A DNA stretch of 41,966 nt from Nitriliruptoria bacterium (GCA_003550425.1 PUKE01000043.1:1-41966); one strand, 5' to 3'; positions 23,433 through 32,746 are shown, numbered from the stretch's first letter. Translations and numbers: made by a program. The notes: generated by a model not told the origin, from the letters alone.

Positions 23433-25786
23433 GCGCGCCACCGGTGCCCCCGGCACAGCAGCAGGGGGCGGCGCCGGAGCCGGGCCCCGGCACGCCGGGC
23501 GACGACGGCCCCGACCCGGATCGCTCGCCGCCCTCGCCGGCCTCCACGCGCCCCCCAGAGGCGCTGATCGTGGTCGCCAGCCTGGCGCTGCTCGCCGCAG
23601 CCGCGGCGCCCATGGCGCGCCTGTTCATCGGCCCCGAGCTGGTGCGACCCGCGGCAGCGGCCGTCCTGCTGAGCGTGGGCACCCAGGTGCTCGCACGCCG
23701 CGCGGGGCTCGGCGCAGTGGCCGGCACCGCGGTCTCGGCCGCGGCCTTCACGGTGTTCGTGAGCCTGGCCTTCCTGCCCGAGACGACCATGGCCTGGGCG
23801 GTGCCCACGCTCGACACCCTGCTCGCGGGACGCGACCTGTGGCTGTCGGGCATCGAGCTGATCCAGAGCCGCCCGGCCCCGACCTTCGCCGAGCCGGGCC
23901 TGCTGCTGCTGGTGGTCACCGGCCTGTGGTGGGTCGCGCACGCGGTCGACCTGCTCGCGGTGCGCCTGGCCGCCCCCGTGCACGCCGTCGCGGCGGCCCT
24001 GGTGCTGTGGGCGGTGCCGCTGGCGATCGTCCCCGACGGCGTCCCGTGGCGCAATGCCCTGCCCGTGCTCGTCGCCGCGCTGCTGCTGCTGCTGGTGACC
24101 GGCGACGACCGCGCGCGGCGCTGGGGCCGCCCCGCCCGCGCCGGCCGCGGCGACCCGGCCCTGGCGGTGGGCGTGGTCACCGCGGCCGCCGCGATCACGG
24201 TCGGCGTCGTGGTGGCCGAGGACCTGCCCGGCTTCGGCGAGGAGCCCTGGATCCAGGCTGGCGGCACCACGCGCACCGTGGGCGCCGCGAACCCGATGGT
24301 CGACCTCCAAGCCAACCTCGTGGACCAGAGCCAGGAGCCCGTGGCGCGCGTGCGCAGCGAGGAGCCGGTCTACCTGCGCGAGACGAGCCTGGAGCGGTTC
24401 GAGGCTGGCGAGCTGTGGACCGGCGAGGGGTTCAGCGCCGAGCCGGCCGGCACCGAGCCGCTGCAGGCCGAGGCGCAGCAGGAGCACTCGCGCTTCGTGG
24501 AGGTGGAGGTCGAGTCGCTGGGGCTGGCCGGCAGCCGGCTCGTGCCCGCGCCCTATCAGCCCTACCGCCTGTCCGGCGACGTGGTCGAGGAGCGGCTGCG
24601 CTGGGACCCGGCGCAGGCCACGCTGACCGTCGACGGCGACGCCGACCCACCGGGCATCCCCACCGGCGCGACCTACACCGTGGAGGCCGGCATCCCCGCT
24701 CCGCCCGTGGAGGTGGTCCGCGAGGCCGAGGTCGTCGACGACCCCGCCCTCACCGAGCTGTCCGAGGTCCCTGCCTCCGTCACCGACCTCGCCGAGGACA
24801 TCGTGGCCGAGGCCGGGGCGGAGACGCCCTACGAGCAGGCCATGGCGGTCCAGGAGGAGCTGGCCAGCTGGGACTACTCCCTGACGCCCGACCTCGACGG
24901 CCACGACAGCACCGCCATGGAGCGCTTCGTGGAGGTCCGCGAGGGCTACTGCGAGCAGTACGCCGGGACCATGGCGGTGATGCTGCGCCACCTCGACATC
25001 CCCGCGCGCGTCGCCGTCGGCTACACCCCGGGCGAGCGCATCGGCGACGACGAGTTCGTCATCCGCGGCGAGAACCGCCACGCCTGGGTGCAGGTGCGCT
25101 TCGCCGAGCTGGGCTGGCTCGACTTCGAGCCGACCCCGCGCGGCGACGGCAACCTCCTGTCCCCCACCGACGACGACCTCGCGCCGACCGAGCTGGACGC
25201 CGAGCGCGACCGCGACGACCTCGGGGACCTCGACGACCCACTGGATGCCGAGGAGCCGGACGCGCCCGACGAGGACGAGCCGGAGCCCGACGTGCCCGAC
25301 CCGGGCGCGTCGGCCGAGCTCGACGAGGGCGCCGGGGCGGGCGCGGGCGAGGAGGACGAGCACGGGCTCGTCCGCGCCGCGCTGCTGCTGCTCCTCGCCG
25401 CCTCCGGGCTCGGCCTCGTGGCGCGCCGCGCCGCGCCCGAGCCGACGGTGCCCTCGGCGCGCGTGCTCGCGCGCCTGGCGGCCCTCGAGCACCTCGCGGG
25501 TGGGCTGGGCGTGACGCGGGCGCCGAGCGACACCGACGCCGAGCTGCTGGCACGGCTCGCCCGCCACGGTGGCCTCGACGAGCATGAGCTGGCGCCGCTG
25601 GTGGAGGGCGCCGAGCGCGCCCGCTGGGCCCAGGAGGTCCCCGCTGACCTCGCCGAGCAGGCCATCGCCGCTGCGACCCGCGCGCGAGCGGCCCTCCTCG
25701 CTGGCCGCTCGGCGCCGCAGCGGATGGCACTGCGCGTGCGCGCCGCGCTGGCCGCGCTCCGGCCCGCCCGACCCTCGCGGCCCTGA
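23429..25786 (+). CDS. Membrane transglutaminase-like protein (TgpA type)
   Basis: Protein of 785 residues. A disordered Pro-rich N-terminus is followed by a block of membrane helices (about 45-270, six or so) and a large extracytoplasmic part. The transglutaminase-like core has the full catalytic triad: Cys508 in YCEQYAG, His551 in NRHAWVQV and Asp565 in WLDFEPT. A long acidic linker (about 580-640), one more helix (about 648-668) and a cytoplasmic DUF4129-like tail complete the TgpA/DUF3488 architecture. Known homologues are membrane cysteine proteases or transglutaminases of unclear substrate. GTG start overlaps the DUF58 stop. It is the last gene of the moxR operon and is followed by a strong hairpin. 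Confidence 0.93.
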   Translation: MSAPPVPPAQQQGAAPEPGPGTPGDDGPDPDRSPPSPASTRPPEALIVVASLALLAAAAAPMARLFIGPELVRPAAAAVLLSVGTQVLARRAGLGAVAGTAVSAAAFTVFVSLAFLPETTMAWAVPTLDTLLAGRDLWLSGIELIQSRPAPTFAEPGLLLLVVTGLWWVAHAVDLLAVRLAAPVHAVAAALVLWAVPLAIVPDGVPWRNALPVLVAALLLLLVTGDDRARRWGRPARAGRGDPALAVGVVTAAAAITVGVVVAEDLPGFGEEPWIQAGGTTRTVGAANPMVDLQANLVDQSQEPVARVRSEEPVYLRETSLERFEAGELWTGEGFSAEPAGTEPLQAEAQQEHSRFVEVEVESLGLAGSRLVPAPYQPYRLSGDVVEERLRWDPAQATLTVDGDADPPGIPTGATYTVEAGIPAPPVEVVREAEVVDDPALTELSEVPASVTDLAEDIVAEAGAETPYEQAMAVQEELASWDYSLTPDLDGHDSTAMERFVEVREGYCEQYAGTMAVMLRHLDIPARVAVGYTPGERIGDDEFVIRGENRHAWVQVRFAELGWLDFEPTPRGDGNLLSPTDDDLAPTELDAERDRDDLGDLDDPLDAEEPDAPDEDEPEPDVPDPGASAELDEGAGAGAGEEDEHGLVRAALLLLLAASGLGLVARRAAPEPTVPSARVLARLAALEHLAGGLGVTRAPSDTDAELLARLARHGGLDEHELAPLVEGAERARWAQEVPADLAEQAIAAATRARAALLAGRSAPQRMALRVRAALAALRPARPSRP

Positions 25787-25794
25787 CACGCACC

Positions 25795-25819
25795 GCGCCC
25801 CGCCGCGAGGGCGGGGCGC
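25795..25819 (+). terminator. GC-rich hairpin terminator after the transglutaminase gene
   Basis: A perfect 10-bp stem GCGCCCCGCC / GGCGGGGCGC with loop GCGAG starts eight bases after the stop codon. No T tract follows, as is common in high-GC actinobacteria. It lies between convergent genes and may act in both directions. Confidence 0.65.
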
Positions 25820-25909
25820 ACGCATCGATCAGGTCGACGGGATCCCGTCGTCGCGGGCCGCGCGCCCGCGCGTCACGGGCGCGTGCCGGCGACGGGTCGC
25901 GCGTCGGAC

Positions 25910-26272
25910 CTAGGAGTCCGGCGCGGCGTCGGACTCGCCGCCGCGGTGCAAGAAGCGCTCGAGGCCGCTGCGCAGTTGCCCGCCGAAGGCGTCGCCGTCG
26001 TCACCGAAGCGCCGCAGCTGGGCGCCGCCGTAGACGAGGCTCGCGAGCATGACCGCGAAGCCGGCCACGCCCAGCCAGATGATCTGGGCGGGCACCACGG
26101 CGAGCAGCAGGACGAAGCCGAGCACGAACCCGGCGATCGCCAGCTTGACCTTGCGTCGGCTCCCGCCGGTCTCGGCGGACGTCGACACGGTCTTGGCGAA
26201 CTTCGGGTCCTCCTCGCGCAGGCGGGACTCGATGTCCGACAGGATCTGCCGCTCGCGATCGGAGAGGGGCAT
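25910..26272 (-). CDS. DUF3040 membrane protein
   Basis: Protein of 120 residues starting MPLSDRERQILSDIESRLREEDP, the usual DUF3040 opening (L.e.E...L..IE..L..dDP; first 23 residues). Two membrane helices follow (about 43-62 and 65-84), then a basic and finally acidic tail. Function is unknown; in several actinobacteria the family is encoded near mraZ, and here it is about 6 kb away. The ATG has GGAG nine or so bases upstream. TAAAGT, a -10-like hexamer identical to the one before mraZ, lies on the minus strand at 26359-26354. Confidence 0.9.
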   Translation of the reverse strand: MPLSDRERQILSDIESRLREEDPKFAKTVSTSAETGGSRRKVKLAIAGFVLGFVLLLAVVPAQIIWLGVAGFAVMLASLVYGGAQLRRFGDDGDAFGGQLRSGLERFLHRGGESDAAPDS

Positions 26273-26317
26273 GGGCGCTGCTCCGCGTCCGGGTCGGAAC
26301 CGTCACTGTCCGCGCGA

Positions 26318-26342
26318 CCGCCGACACCGCTTCGGTCGGCGG
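26318..26342 (-). terminator. Stem-loop between the crotonase gene and DUF3040 gene
   Basis: A perfect 8-bp inverted repeat CCGCCGAC / GTCGGCGG with a 9-base loop begins about 15 bases after the crotonase stop. It could end that transcript or be part of the DUF3040 leader, since it also lies downstream of the TAAAGT hexamer. No T tract. Confidence 0.45.
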
Positions 26343-26356
26343 CTCCTTTCGTGACT

Positions 26357-27139
26357 TTACCATCCCCAAAATGTCGGCGTCTCACGCGCGCGGGCCGCAC
26401 GTGAGGCTTCCGTGAGATCGCGGCTCGCCAAGCACCGCTGCTGGGCCTGGCGCTCGGCCTCGAGGGCCTCCTCGCGGGTCGCCACGGCCGCGCCGCGCAG
26501 CAGGCGCGGCACCGCCCCCAGGGCCACGGTGGGCCCCGCGGCCAGCGCGGCGGCCAGCTCCCGTCCCCCGTCGGCGGGATCGCCCTCCAGCCGGCGCTCG
26601 GCCAGCCCCCAGGACAGGGCGAGCTCGGCATCCACCGTCCGTCCCGTGAGCGCCAGGTCGGTGGCCCGACCCAGCCCCACCAGGCGGGGCAGGCGCGCGG
26701 AGGCCCCGAGATCGGGCACGAGCCCCCAGCGCGCCTCCAGCAGGCCGAGCTCGGCGTCGGGCGCCACGGCGCGCAGGTGACAGGCGGCGGCCAGCTGCAG
26801 GCCCGCCCCGAGGCAGGCGCCGTGGAGCGCGCCCACGACCGGGATCGGCAGGTCCTCGATCGCGTCGAAGGCCGCCTGGAGCGCGCGGATGTCGGCCTCG
26901 CGCGGCGGGTCCTCGGCGAGCCGACCGAGCTCGTCGAGGTCCAGCCCGGCGCAGAAGGAGGGCCCCTCGCCGCGCACCAGCGCCGCGCGGGCGCGATGCG
27001 CGTGCGCGGCGTCGGCGACCTCGCGGGCGGCCTCGGCGAGGTCGGCGAAGGCGGCGCGGTCCAGGGCGTTGTGGCGCTCCGGGGCGACCAGGGCGATCTC
27101 GGCGACGCCATCGGCGAGGTGCAGCTGGACGCGGCTCAT
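26357..27139 (-). CDS. Enoyl-CoA hydratase/isomerase family (crotonase fold) protein
   Basis: Protein of 260 residues with the crotonase fold: RHNALDRAAF, FCAGLDLDEL (oxyanion-hole loop), GACLGAGLQLAAACHLRA and GLLEARWGLVPDLGASARLPRLVG (about 132-155). In classical enoyl-CoA hydratases the two catalytic Glu residues are 20 apart. Here the first is Gln115 and the second is Glu135. It may therefore catalyse an isomerase, hydrolase or other crotonase reaction rather than standard hydration. ATG preceded by GAGGAG at five bases. It ends in TAA. Confidence 0.9.
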   Translation of the reverse strand: MSRVQLHLADGVAEIALVAPERHNALDRAAFADLAEAAREVADAAHAHRARAALVRGEGPSFCAGLDLDELGRLAEDPPREADIRALQAAFDAIEDLPIPVVGALHGACLGAGLQLAAACHLRAVAPDAELGLLEARWGLVPDLGASARLPRLVGLGRATDLALTGRTVDAELALSWGLAERRLEGDPADGGRELAAALAAGPTVALGAVPRLLRGAAVATREEALEAERQAQQRCLASRDLTEASRAARARETPTFWGW

Positions 27140-27360
27140 GACGGCTCCTCTCTGGCAGCACGGGACGAGGATGGCCTCTGCAGCCCCGTGGCCGGACCTG
27201 ACGCCTGGGGCATGGGCCGCGCGAGCCTACCGATCGTCCAGGGGGCGCCGAGGGCGCGACCGAAACCTGGCCGCCTGGGCAGCGCGCGTCACACGAGCGC
27301 AACACCGGGCCGCTACGGCTGGTGTCGCGCCGCGCCTCGCACGCTCCGACGGAGGACCCC

Positions 27361-27813
27361 ATGCAGGCTCCCCTGCCGCCCCGCAAGACCATCGCCCTGG
27401 TCGCCCACGACAACATGAAGCGCGATCTCGCCGAGTGGGCGGACTTCAACCACGCGGTGTTCGCGCGGCACCGCCTGCTAGCCACGGGCACGACCGGCAC
27501 GATCCTCCAGCACGAGCTGGGCCTGCGCGTCGAGCGCCTGCAGAGCGGCCCGATGGGCGGCGACCAGCAGATCGGCGCCCTCATCGCCGAGTCCGGGGTC
27601 GACGTGCTGATCTTCTTCTGGGACCCGCTGCAGCCCCAGCCGCACGACCCCGACGTCAAGGCCCTGCTGCGCCTCGCGGCGGTCTGGAACATCCCGGTGG
27701 CCAGCACCCGCGCCACCGCCGACTTCCTGATCTCCTCGCCGCTGCTGGACGCGGCCTACGAGCGGCTGGCGCCCGACAGCGTCGAGCACCTGGTGCGACC
27801 GCCCCACGGCTAG
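27361..27813 (+). CDS. mgsA: Methylglyoxal synthase
   Basis: Enzyme of 150 residues converting dihydroxyacetone phosphate to methylglyoxal and phosphate, a bypass of lower glycolysis when phosphate is short. Sequence closely follows E. coli MgsA: ALVAHDNMK (His16), TGTTG, SGPMGGDQQIGA (catalytic Asp68), FFWDPL (Asp88), PHDPDVKALLRLAAVWNIPV (His95, Asp98). The ATG at 27361 is chosen because GGAGGA lies four bases upstream. An in-frame GTG-type start at 27322 would add 13 unlike residues. Its TAG shares CTAG with the convergent dinB stop. Confidence 0.96.
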   Translation: MQAPLPPRKTIALVAHDNMKRDLAEWADFNHAVFARHRLLATGTTGTILQHELGLRVERLQSGPMGGDQQIGALIAESGVDVLIFFWDPLQPQPHDPDVKALLRLAAVWNIPVASTRATADFLISSPLLDAAYERLAPDSVEHLVRPPHG

Positions 27814-29051
27814 GGCACGGGGTCGTCCCCACCAGCCGGTCGCCACGCCTGGCTCGACGGCGCCGCATCGCCCGAGGTGGGGGCCTCGTCGAGCAGCGCC
27901 CCGCGAGTGACCGCACCAGCGCCGAAGCGGGCGCCGGCGGCGTCGGCCGCGCGCTCCAGGCGCGACCAGCGGTCGTCGGCGAGCAAATCCAGCTGGCGCG
28001 CCGCGCCGGCAGGCACGAGGTTGCTGCCGCCCACCCCCACCAGGCGCACGCGAGCCCGCTGCAGGCGCAGCGCCTCGAGCGCCGCGACGACCTCGCGGTG
28101 CAGCGCGGCGGCATCGTCGGCGGGCGTGGTCAGGGTCCGCGAGCGCGTGATCGTCTCGAACGTGGCGTAGCGCAGCTTCAGGGTCACGGTGCGCGCCGCG
28201 ACGCCCTCGCCGCGCAGGCGTCGGGCGACGTCCTCGGCCAGGCGCAGCAGCTCCCGGCGCAGCACCTCGGGGTCGTCGACGTCGGTGGCGAAGGTCTCCT
28301 CGGCGCTGATGCTCCGTGCGGGCTCGTAGGGGGTCACCGTGCGCGGGTCCTCGCCGGCGGCCAGCTCGGCCAGGTGGGTCGCCGCGGCCTGGCCGACCAC
28401 GCGGCGCAGCAGCCCCGGATCGGCGGCGGCGACGTCGGCGACGGTGCGCAGCCCGAAGCGAGCGAGGCGCTCGGCGGTCGCCTCCCCCACGCCCCACAGC
28501 GCGCGGACCGGCAGGGGCGCCAGGAACCCGGCCACCTCCTCGCGCCGCAGGTGGAGCACGCCGTCGGGCTTGGCCCGCTGGCTGCACAGCTTGGCCAGGT
28601 GCAGGTTCGGCGCCACCCCGACGCTGGCGGGCAGGCCCAGCGCGTCGCGGATGCGCGCCCGCAGGTGCGCCGCGATCTCGACGGGCTCGCCGAGCAGGCG
28701 ACGGCTGCCACCGACGTCGAGGAAGGCCTCGTCGAGGCTGAGCGGCTCCACCAGCGGCGTGACGTCGCGCAGCAGGTCCAGGAGCGCGGCGCTGACCTGG
28801 CGATAGCGGTCGAACCGTGGCGGGCGCACCACCGCGTCGGGGCACAGGCGCCGGGCCTTGGCCATCGGCATGGCCGAGGATGCTCCGCAGGCGCGCGCCT
28901 CGTAGCTGGCGCTGGCCACGACGCCGCGCCCGCCCGCGCCACCGACCAGCACGGGGCGACCGGCCAGCGAGGGGTCGTCCAGCGCCTCCACGGCCGCGTA
29001 GAACGCGTCCATGTCGAGGTGCAGGATCGGCTCGGGCGGTCGCTCGGTCAT
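27810..29051 (-). CDS. dinB: DNA polymerase IV (Y-family, DinB)
   Basis: Translesion polymerase of 413 residues. Catalytic carboxylates are intact: LHLDMDAFYAAVE (Asp13) and SLDEAFLDV (Asp107, Glu108). Palm/fingers contain SYEARACGASSAMPM. Other features are the SVGVAPNLHLAKLCSQRAKPDG block (around 140-160), a helix-hairpin-helix thumb (LWGVGEATAERLARFG) and the little-finger domain. No obvious beta-clamp QL.LF motif is seen at the tail. It lies 53 bases after dnaE2 on the same strand, so it is probably co-transcribed from the SOS-box promoter. Because the active site is complete it is DinB rather than the dead ImuB type. Confidence 0.93.
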   Translation of the reverse strand: MTERPPEPILHLDMDAFYAAVEALDDPSLAGRPVLVGGAGGRGVVASASYEARACGASSAMPMAKARRLCPDAVVRPPRFDRYRQVSAALLDLLRDVTPLVEPLSLDEAFLDVGGSRRLLGEPVEIAAHLRARIRDALGLPASVGVAPNLHLAKLCSQRAKPDGVLHLRREEVAGFLAPLPVRALWGVGEATAERLARFGLRTVADVAAADPGLLRRVVGQAAATHLAELAAGEDPRTVTPYEPARSISAEETFATDVDDPEVLRRELLRLAEDVARRLRGEGVAARTVTLKLRYATFETITRSRTLTTPADDAAALHREVVAALEALRLQRARVRLVGVGGSNLVPAGAARQLDLLADDRWSRLERAADAAGARFGAGAVTRGALLDEAPTSGDAAPSSQAWRPAGGDDPVP

Positions 29052-29104
29052 GGTCGGCCAAGGGTAGGCGGTGGGTGCGACGCGACGCTGGGCGCGAGCG
29101 CTGC

Positions 29105-32100
29105 TCATCCGGCGGAGCCACCCGAGGCGTGCCACAGGCGCCGGGGCGCGAGGCTCGCCGGGTCGGCGTCGGGGTCGGCGGCGCGGCGACGCTCCTGGGC
29201 CAGGCGCTCGGCGTCATAGGCGGGATGAGCCGGGTCGGGTGGGGCGGCCGCGGTGGGCGCGGCTGTCGCCGCGGGCGTGGCGGGCGCGTCGGCGAGCGCG
29301 TCGGCCAGCCAGCCCTCCCGCCAGGCGCGGCGCAGCTGGCGCAGGTCCCAGGCGCGCTCGGCGACCAGCGACACGCCGCGACGGCCGGCGCGGACCACCC
29401 GGCCCTCGACGGCCAGCAGCCAGGAGTGGAAGACGGTGGCGGCGCAGCGGTCGTGCACCGCCTCGAAGAGGGCGGCGTCGGCCAGGCCGGTGCCGTCGTC
29501 CAGCGACAGGAAGATCACCCGCTGCCCCGAGCGCACCGGTGGGGTCTGGGTGGCCACCTTCGCGCCGGCCACGCGCACGCGCCGGCCCGTGCGCTGGGTC
29601 CCGCCGGGCTGGGGCCCCAGCCCGCTGGCCTCGCGCAGGTCGGCCGCGCGCGTTGTCCCCAGGGCCGCGAGCAGGTCGCGGTAGAAGTCGAGCACGTGCG
29701 CCGAGCCGTCGAGCCCGAGCACCTCCAGCTCGGCGCGGACCCGCTCGGCGGGGGTGTAGTCGGTCAGGCCCGGCGGTGGCTCCGGGCCGAGCAGGGAGGG
29801 CTGCTCGGGTGGGCACGAGGGGGCCGAGCGCTCGCGGCCGCGCCGTGACCCGCGCCCGCGCGCCGTGCCGCTCCCCCACCGCTCGGCGGTCTCGAGCAGC
29901 ACGTCGCGCCGCGACCGGCCCGGCGCGAGGTCGTCGAGCGCGCCGACGTGGGCCAGCGCCTCGGCGACCGGGGCGTCCAGCCGCGCGCGGGCGCGCAGGT
30001 CGGCCAGCGAGGCGAAGGGCTGGCCGGCGCGCAGCGAGGCGATCATCGCCTCGTCGATGCCGGCGACGTCGGCGAGGCCGGGACGAACGCCGAAGCGCCA
30101 GCCGGGGCGATCGGGGCACGCCCCGAGGTCCATCCCGGCGGTCAGCGTGGGCGCGCCGACCCGCGGGTCCGCAGGGGCGCCCGACGCCAGCGGATCGGGG
30201 ATCGCCTCGACCTGGGCGTGGCGACCCGAGCGGTTGACGTCGACCGGCAGCACCGCCACGCCGAGCTGGCGGGCATCGGCGAGCAGCGCCCGACGCGGGT
30301 ACATCCCCGGGTCGTGGGCCAGCAGCCCGGCGACGAGCTCGGGCAGGTGGTGGGCCTTCAGCCACGCCGAGCGCGCGGTCGGCACCGCGAACGCGGCCGC
30401 GTGGGCCTTGCAGAAGCCGAAGGAGGCGAACTGCGCCAGCGCCTCCCACAGCGCGGCGGCCGCCTCGACGCCCATCCCCCGCCGGCGCGCGCCGTCGACG
30501 ATCCAGGCGCGCAGGGCCTCCACCTCGGTGGGGTCCCCGAGCCGGCGGCGCACCAGGTCGGCGGTCGACAGGTCGCACCCGGTGACCGCGGCGACGCAGC
30601 GCATCACCTGCTCGTGGAAGACGATGACGCCGTGCGTCTCCGCGAGCACGGGCGTCAGGGCGGGATGGGCGACCGTGACGGGCTCGCTGCCGTGGCGTCG
30701 ACGCAGGAACGGGCCCACCATGTCGCTCTTGACCGGGCCGGGACGGAACAGCGAGATGTCGACCACGAGGTCCTCGAGGGTGGCGGGCTCGAGCCGGCCG
30801 ACGAGCTCGCGCTGGCCCGGCGACTCGACCTGGAAGATCCCGAGGGTCCGGGTGGAGCGGATCAGCGCGTAGGCGTCGGGGTCGTCGACGGGCAGCGCGT
30901 CGGGCTCGAGCGCGACGCCGCGCACCCGACGCGCCTCGTCGACCGCGTGGCGCATCGCCGACAGCAGCCGTACCCCGAGCACGTCGAGCTTGCACAGGCC
31001 GAGCACCTCGACGTCGTCCTTGTCGACCTGGGCCATCGGGAAGCCCTCGGCGCTGGGCTGGGTGGCCACCAGGTCGCGCAGGCCGTCGTGGGGGCCGGCG
31101 CCGGGGTCGCCGGCGGCGGGCGCGAGCAGCACGCCCGAGGGGTGCAGCGCGACGTGGCGGGGCAGCCCGTCGAGGCGGGTGGCCAGGTCGAACAGCGAGG
31201 CCAGGTCCTCGCGGCGCAGGTTGGCGCCGCGCAGCTCGGGCAGGTGCTCCAGCGCGGCAGGGACGTCGCCGGCGCGCACGCGCGGGAACGCCTTGGCGAT
31301 GACGTCGACCTCGCCGGCCGGCAGCCCGAGGGCCTTGCCGACCTCGCGCAGCGCCAGGCGCGCCTTGAACGTCTCCAGCATGGTCACGCCGGCCACGCGC
31401 TCGCTGCCGTAGGTCGCGACCACGTCCTGGTAGACCTCGGTCCGCCGGGCCGACTCGACGTCCAGGTCGATGTCGGGCAGCTCGTCGCGGTAGGGGTTCA
31501 TGAACCGCTCGAAGCACAGGTCGTGGCGGATCGGGTCGACGTCGGAGATCCCCAGGCAGTAGGTGACGAGGCTGCCGGCCGCCGAGCCGCGGCAGGCCAC
31601 GAGCATGTCCTTGGCGCGGATGCGGTCGACGATCGCGGCGACGCTCAGGAAGTACGACGCGAGGCCCAGGTGGGCGGTCATGGCCAGCTCGTCGTCGAGG
31701 CGGTCGCGATGGGCGGTCGTGACCTGGGCGTAGCGGGCGGCCAGGCCGGTCTCGCAGCGGGCGCGCAGGGCCGCGTCCGGGTCGGCGTGGGGCGTCTCGG
31801 CGAGGTCCGGCACCCGCAGCCGTCCGAGGTCGAGGTCGACCGCGGCGTCGGCGGCGACCCGCCCGGCGTTGGCGAGGGCGTCGGGACGCTCGGCGAACAC
31901 CTGCGCCATCGCGGCGGGGTCCTTGAGGTAGCCCTCGGCGTTGCGACGACCGCGGTGGCGCGGGGCCAGCGGGGCCTGCGCGCGGATCGCGTCGAGGACG
32001 TCGACGAGGCGGGCGTCGTCGGGATCGCGGTAGCGGGGGCGCTGGTCGGCCACGGGCGGCAGGCCGAGGTCGTCGGCCAGCGCGAAGGCCGCGCGGGCGC

Positions 32101-32746
32101 GCGCGTCGTCCCCGCGGGCGCGGTGGTGGGTGATGCCGACCAGCGTGCCGGCGCGCCCGGCGAGGTCGGCCCAGCGGCGCGCCTCGTCGCGGGCGGCGTC
32201 GGGGCGCCCGGCGGCCAGCAGCCGCCCGGTGGGCGCATCGTCGCCGAGCAGCACCACCAGGTCGCCGTCGGCGCCGTCGCCGACCCATCGCGCCAGGTCG
32301 TCCCAGCGGGCCCGCGGCGCGTCGGCGCCATAGCCGTGCGCGGCGCTGACCAGACGGCACAGGCGGGCGTAGCCGGCGCGGCTGCGGGCCAGGAGGCGCA
32401 CGCGGGCGGGGTCCTCGTCGAGCCACGCGGGCCCGGAGGCAGGGCGGCGGGTGGGCCGCCCGGCCTGCCACCCGGGGCGGTCGGGATCGGGTGCCAGCGC
32501 CAGGTCGACGCCCGGCACCAGCGTCACGCCGGCGTCCTGGCAGGCGCGGGCGAGGGGCACCACGGCGAGCAGCCCGTCACGGTCGCAGACCCCGACGGCG
32601 CGCATCCCCCGCTCGGCGACGGTGGTGGCGAGGTCCTGGGGGCGCAGGGCGCCGTGACGCAGCGAGCGGCTGCTGACCGCCGCGAGGTGCGCGAAGGGCG
32701 GGTCCGAGGCGGCAGCGTGAGCGGACGAGACGGCGGGACGGGCCAC
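29105..32746 (-). CDS. dnaE2: Error-prone DNA polymerase, C-family (DnaE2/ImuC-like)
   Basis: Polymerase of 1,213 residues. An N-terminal PHP region is degenerate: the metal-binding HxH..S block reads HLAAVSS. The DnaE palm follows with RGSAAGSLVTYCLGI and PDIDLDVESARR (catalytic Asp425, Asp427), then LGIFQVESPGQ, FRPGPVKSDMV, FASFGFCKAHAAAFA and a tandem helix-hairpin-helix. The C-terminus has an OB-fold (FLSLDDGTGLADAALFEAVH, about 1065-1085). It lacks the tail of replicative DnaE1 that contacts the clamp loader. The second of two adjacent GTG codons is chosen, six bases from GGAGG. The SOS box, dinB neighbour and domain layout favour DnaE2 over DnaE1. Confidence 0.9.
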   Translation of the reverse strand: MARPAVSSAHAAASDPPFAHLAAVSSRSLRHGALRPQDLATTVAERGMRAVGVCDRDGLLAVVPLARACQDAGVTLVPGVDLALAPDPDRPGWQAGRPTRRPASGPAWLDEDPARVRLLARSRAGYARLCRLVSAAHGYGADAPRARWDDLARWVGDGADGDLVVLLGDDAPTGRLLAAGRPDAARDEARRWADLAGRAGTLVGITHHRARGDDARARAAFALADDLGLPPVADQRPRYRDPDDARLVDVLDAIRAQAPLAPRHRGRRNAEGYLKDPAAMAQVFAERPDALANAGRVAADAAVDLDLGRLRVPDLAETPHADPDAALRARCETGLAARYAQVTTAHRDRLDDELAMTAHLGLASYFLSVAAIVDRIRAKDMLVACRGSAAGSLVTYCLGISDVDPIRHDLCFERFMNPYRDELPDIDLDVESARRTEVYQDVVATYGSERVAGVTMLETFKARLALREVGKALGLPAGEVDVIAKAFPRVRAGDVPAALEHLPELRGANLRREDLASLFDLATRLDGLPRHVALHPSGVLLAPAAGDPGAGPHDGLRDLVATQPSAEGFPMAQVDKDDVEVLGLCKLDVLGVRLLSAMRHAVDEARRVRGVALEPDALPVDDPDAYALIRSTRTLGIFQVESPGQRELVGRLEPATLEDLVVDISLFRPGPVKSDMVGPFLRRRHGSEPVTVAHPALTPVLAETHGVIVFHEQVMRCVAAVTGCDLSTADLVRRRLGDPTEVEALRAWIVDGARRRGMGVEAAAALWEALAQFASFGFCKAHAAAFAVPTARSAWLKAHHLPELVAGLLAHDPGMYPRRALLADARQLGVAVLPVDVNRSGRHAQVEAIPDPLASGAPADPRVGAPTLTAGMDLGACPDRPGWRFGVRPGLADVAGIDEAMIASLRAGQPFASLADLRARARLDAPVAEALAHVGALDDLAPGRSRRDVLLETAERWGSGTARGRGSRRGRERSAPSCPPEQPSLLGPEPPPGLTDYTPAERVRAELEVLGLDGSAHVLDFYRDLLAALGTTRAADLREASGLGPQPGGTQRTGRRVRVAGAKVATQTPPVRSGQRVIFLSLDDGTGLADAALFEAVHDRCAATVFHSWLLAVEGRVVRAGRRGVSLVAERAWDLRQLRRAWREGWLADALADAPATPAATAAPTAAAPPDPAHPAYDAERLAQERRRAADPDADPASLAPRRLWHASGGSAG

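Noticed and set aside
27810-29051. Calling the Y-family polymerase ImuB
   Set aside because: The catalytic Asp/Asp-Glu residues are all present, whereas ImuB proteins have lost them.
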